Of a stretch of 64,000 bases of DNA, positions 63,993 through 64,000 are shown in pieces (the first letter of the stretch is position 1; each line of letters opens with the position of its first letter). The stretch lies in assembly GCA_019925095.2 (NCBI GenBank), contig CM034392.1:21992387-22056386 (forward strand). The letters are read 5' to 3'. The stretch comes from Dendrolimus kikuchii. Lineage: Eukaryota; Arthropoda; Insecta; Lepidoptera; Lasiocampidae. The notes beneath the pieces were generated by a model. It did no database searches, was not told the origin of the DNA, and saw only the letters and a program-made list of their open reading frames with translations. Both the position numbers and the translations under genes were made by a program.

Positions 63993-64000
63993 ATATAAAA

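Overview
This 64 kb window looks like AT-rich, repeat-dense DNA from a lepidopteran insect (moth or butterfly). The evidence is the mix of repeats: Dong/R4-clade non-LTR elements sitting at TAA repeats, LINE 3' ends of lepidopteran type (a GAGATCGCTTTTTAGCGATAAG-like hairpin tail, TTTGAA tails, ACAT tails), tRNA-derived SINEs, and Helitrons ending in CTAG. I found no convincing host protein gene, no functional tRNA or rRNA gene, no CRISPR array and no prokaryotic system. Nearly every long reading frame is a transposable-element remnant or a chance frame.

Layout. 1-2357: a Ty1/copia element whose internal parts are inverted and reordered between two LTR ends. 2.4-10.6 kb: LINE and SINE fragments, short inverted-repeat (MITE-like) elements and one complete Helitron. 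10.6-16 kb: a 61-bp minisatellite, LINE tails, a composite inverted-repeat element, a hairpin MITE and a solo LTR with a 4-bp target duplication. 16-23.3 kb: a cluster of a ~310-bp poly(A) retroposon (called 'family R' here), tRNA-SINEs and the first of five related solo LTRs. 23.8-36.6 kb: further LINE fragments, including a 1.1 kb reverse-transcriptase remnant beside a long CA microsatellite, and a LINE that inserted into a solo LTR. 37-46 kb: another solo LTR, a GT microsatellite and the largest coding content: two tandem Dong/R4-like ORFs on the minus strand, each joined at its 5' end to a TAA repeat, with a third repeat (family G) against the outer TAA tract. 46-58.7 kb: more R copies, MITEs, Helitrons, a 66-bp minisatellite and a hAT element with perfect 8-bp target duplications that contains a nested LINE. 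58.7-64 kb: mostly unassigned AT-rich DNA, a long inverted repeat, two solo LTRs and a terminal R copy.

How the parts relate. The autonomous machinery is fragmentary, yet several families show fresh-insertion hallmarks. Six copies of one LINE tail (family A) have perfect 10-13 bp target-site duplications, three solo LTRs share an ATAT duplication, and the hAT has a perfect octamer. Family R appears to borrow the 3' tail of a LINE that is itself present at 29.66-30.0 kb, which suggests a SINE/LINE partnership. Nesting gives a relative order: LINE A entered the hAT, a hairpin-tail LINE entered a solo LTR, and another LINE entered a tRNA-SINE. Clade names rest on motif recognition only, because no database search was possible. 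Family letters (A, A2, B, E, G, H, R, S1, S2) are labels for this window.
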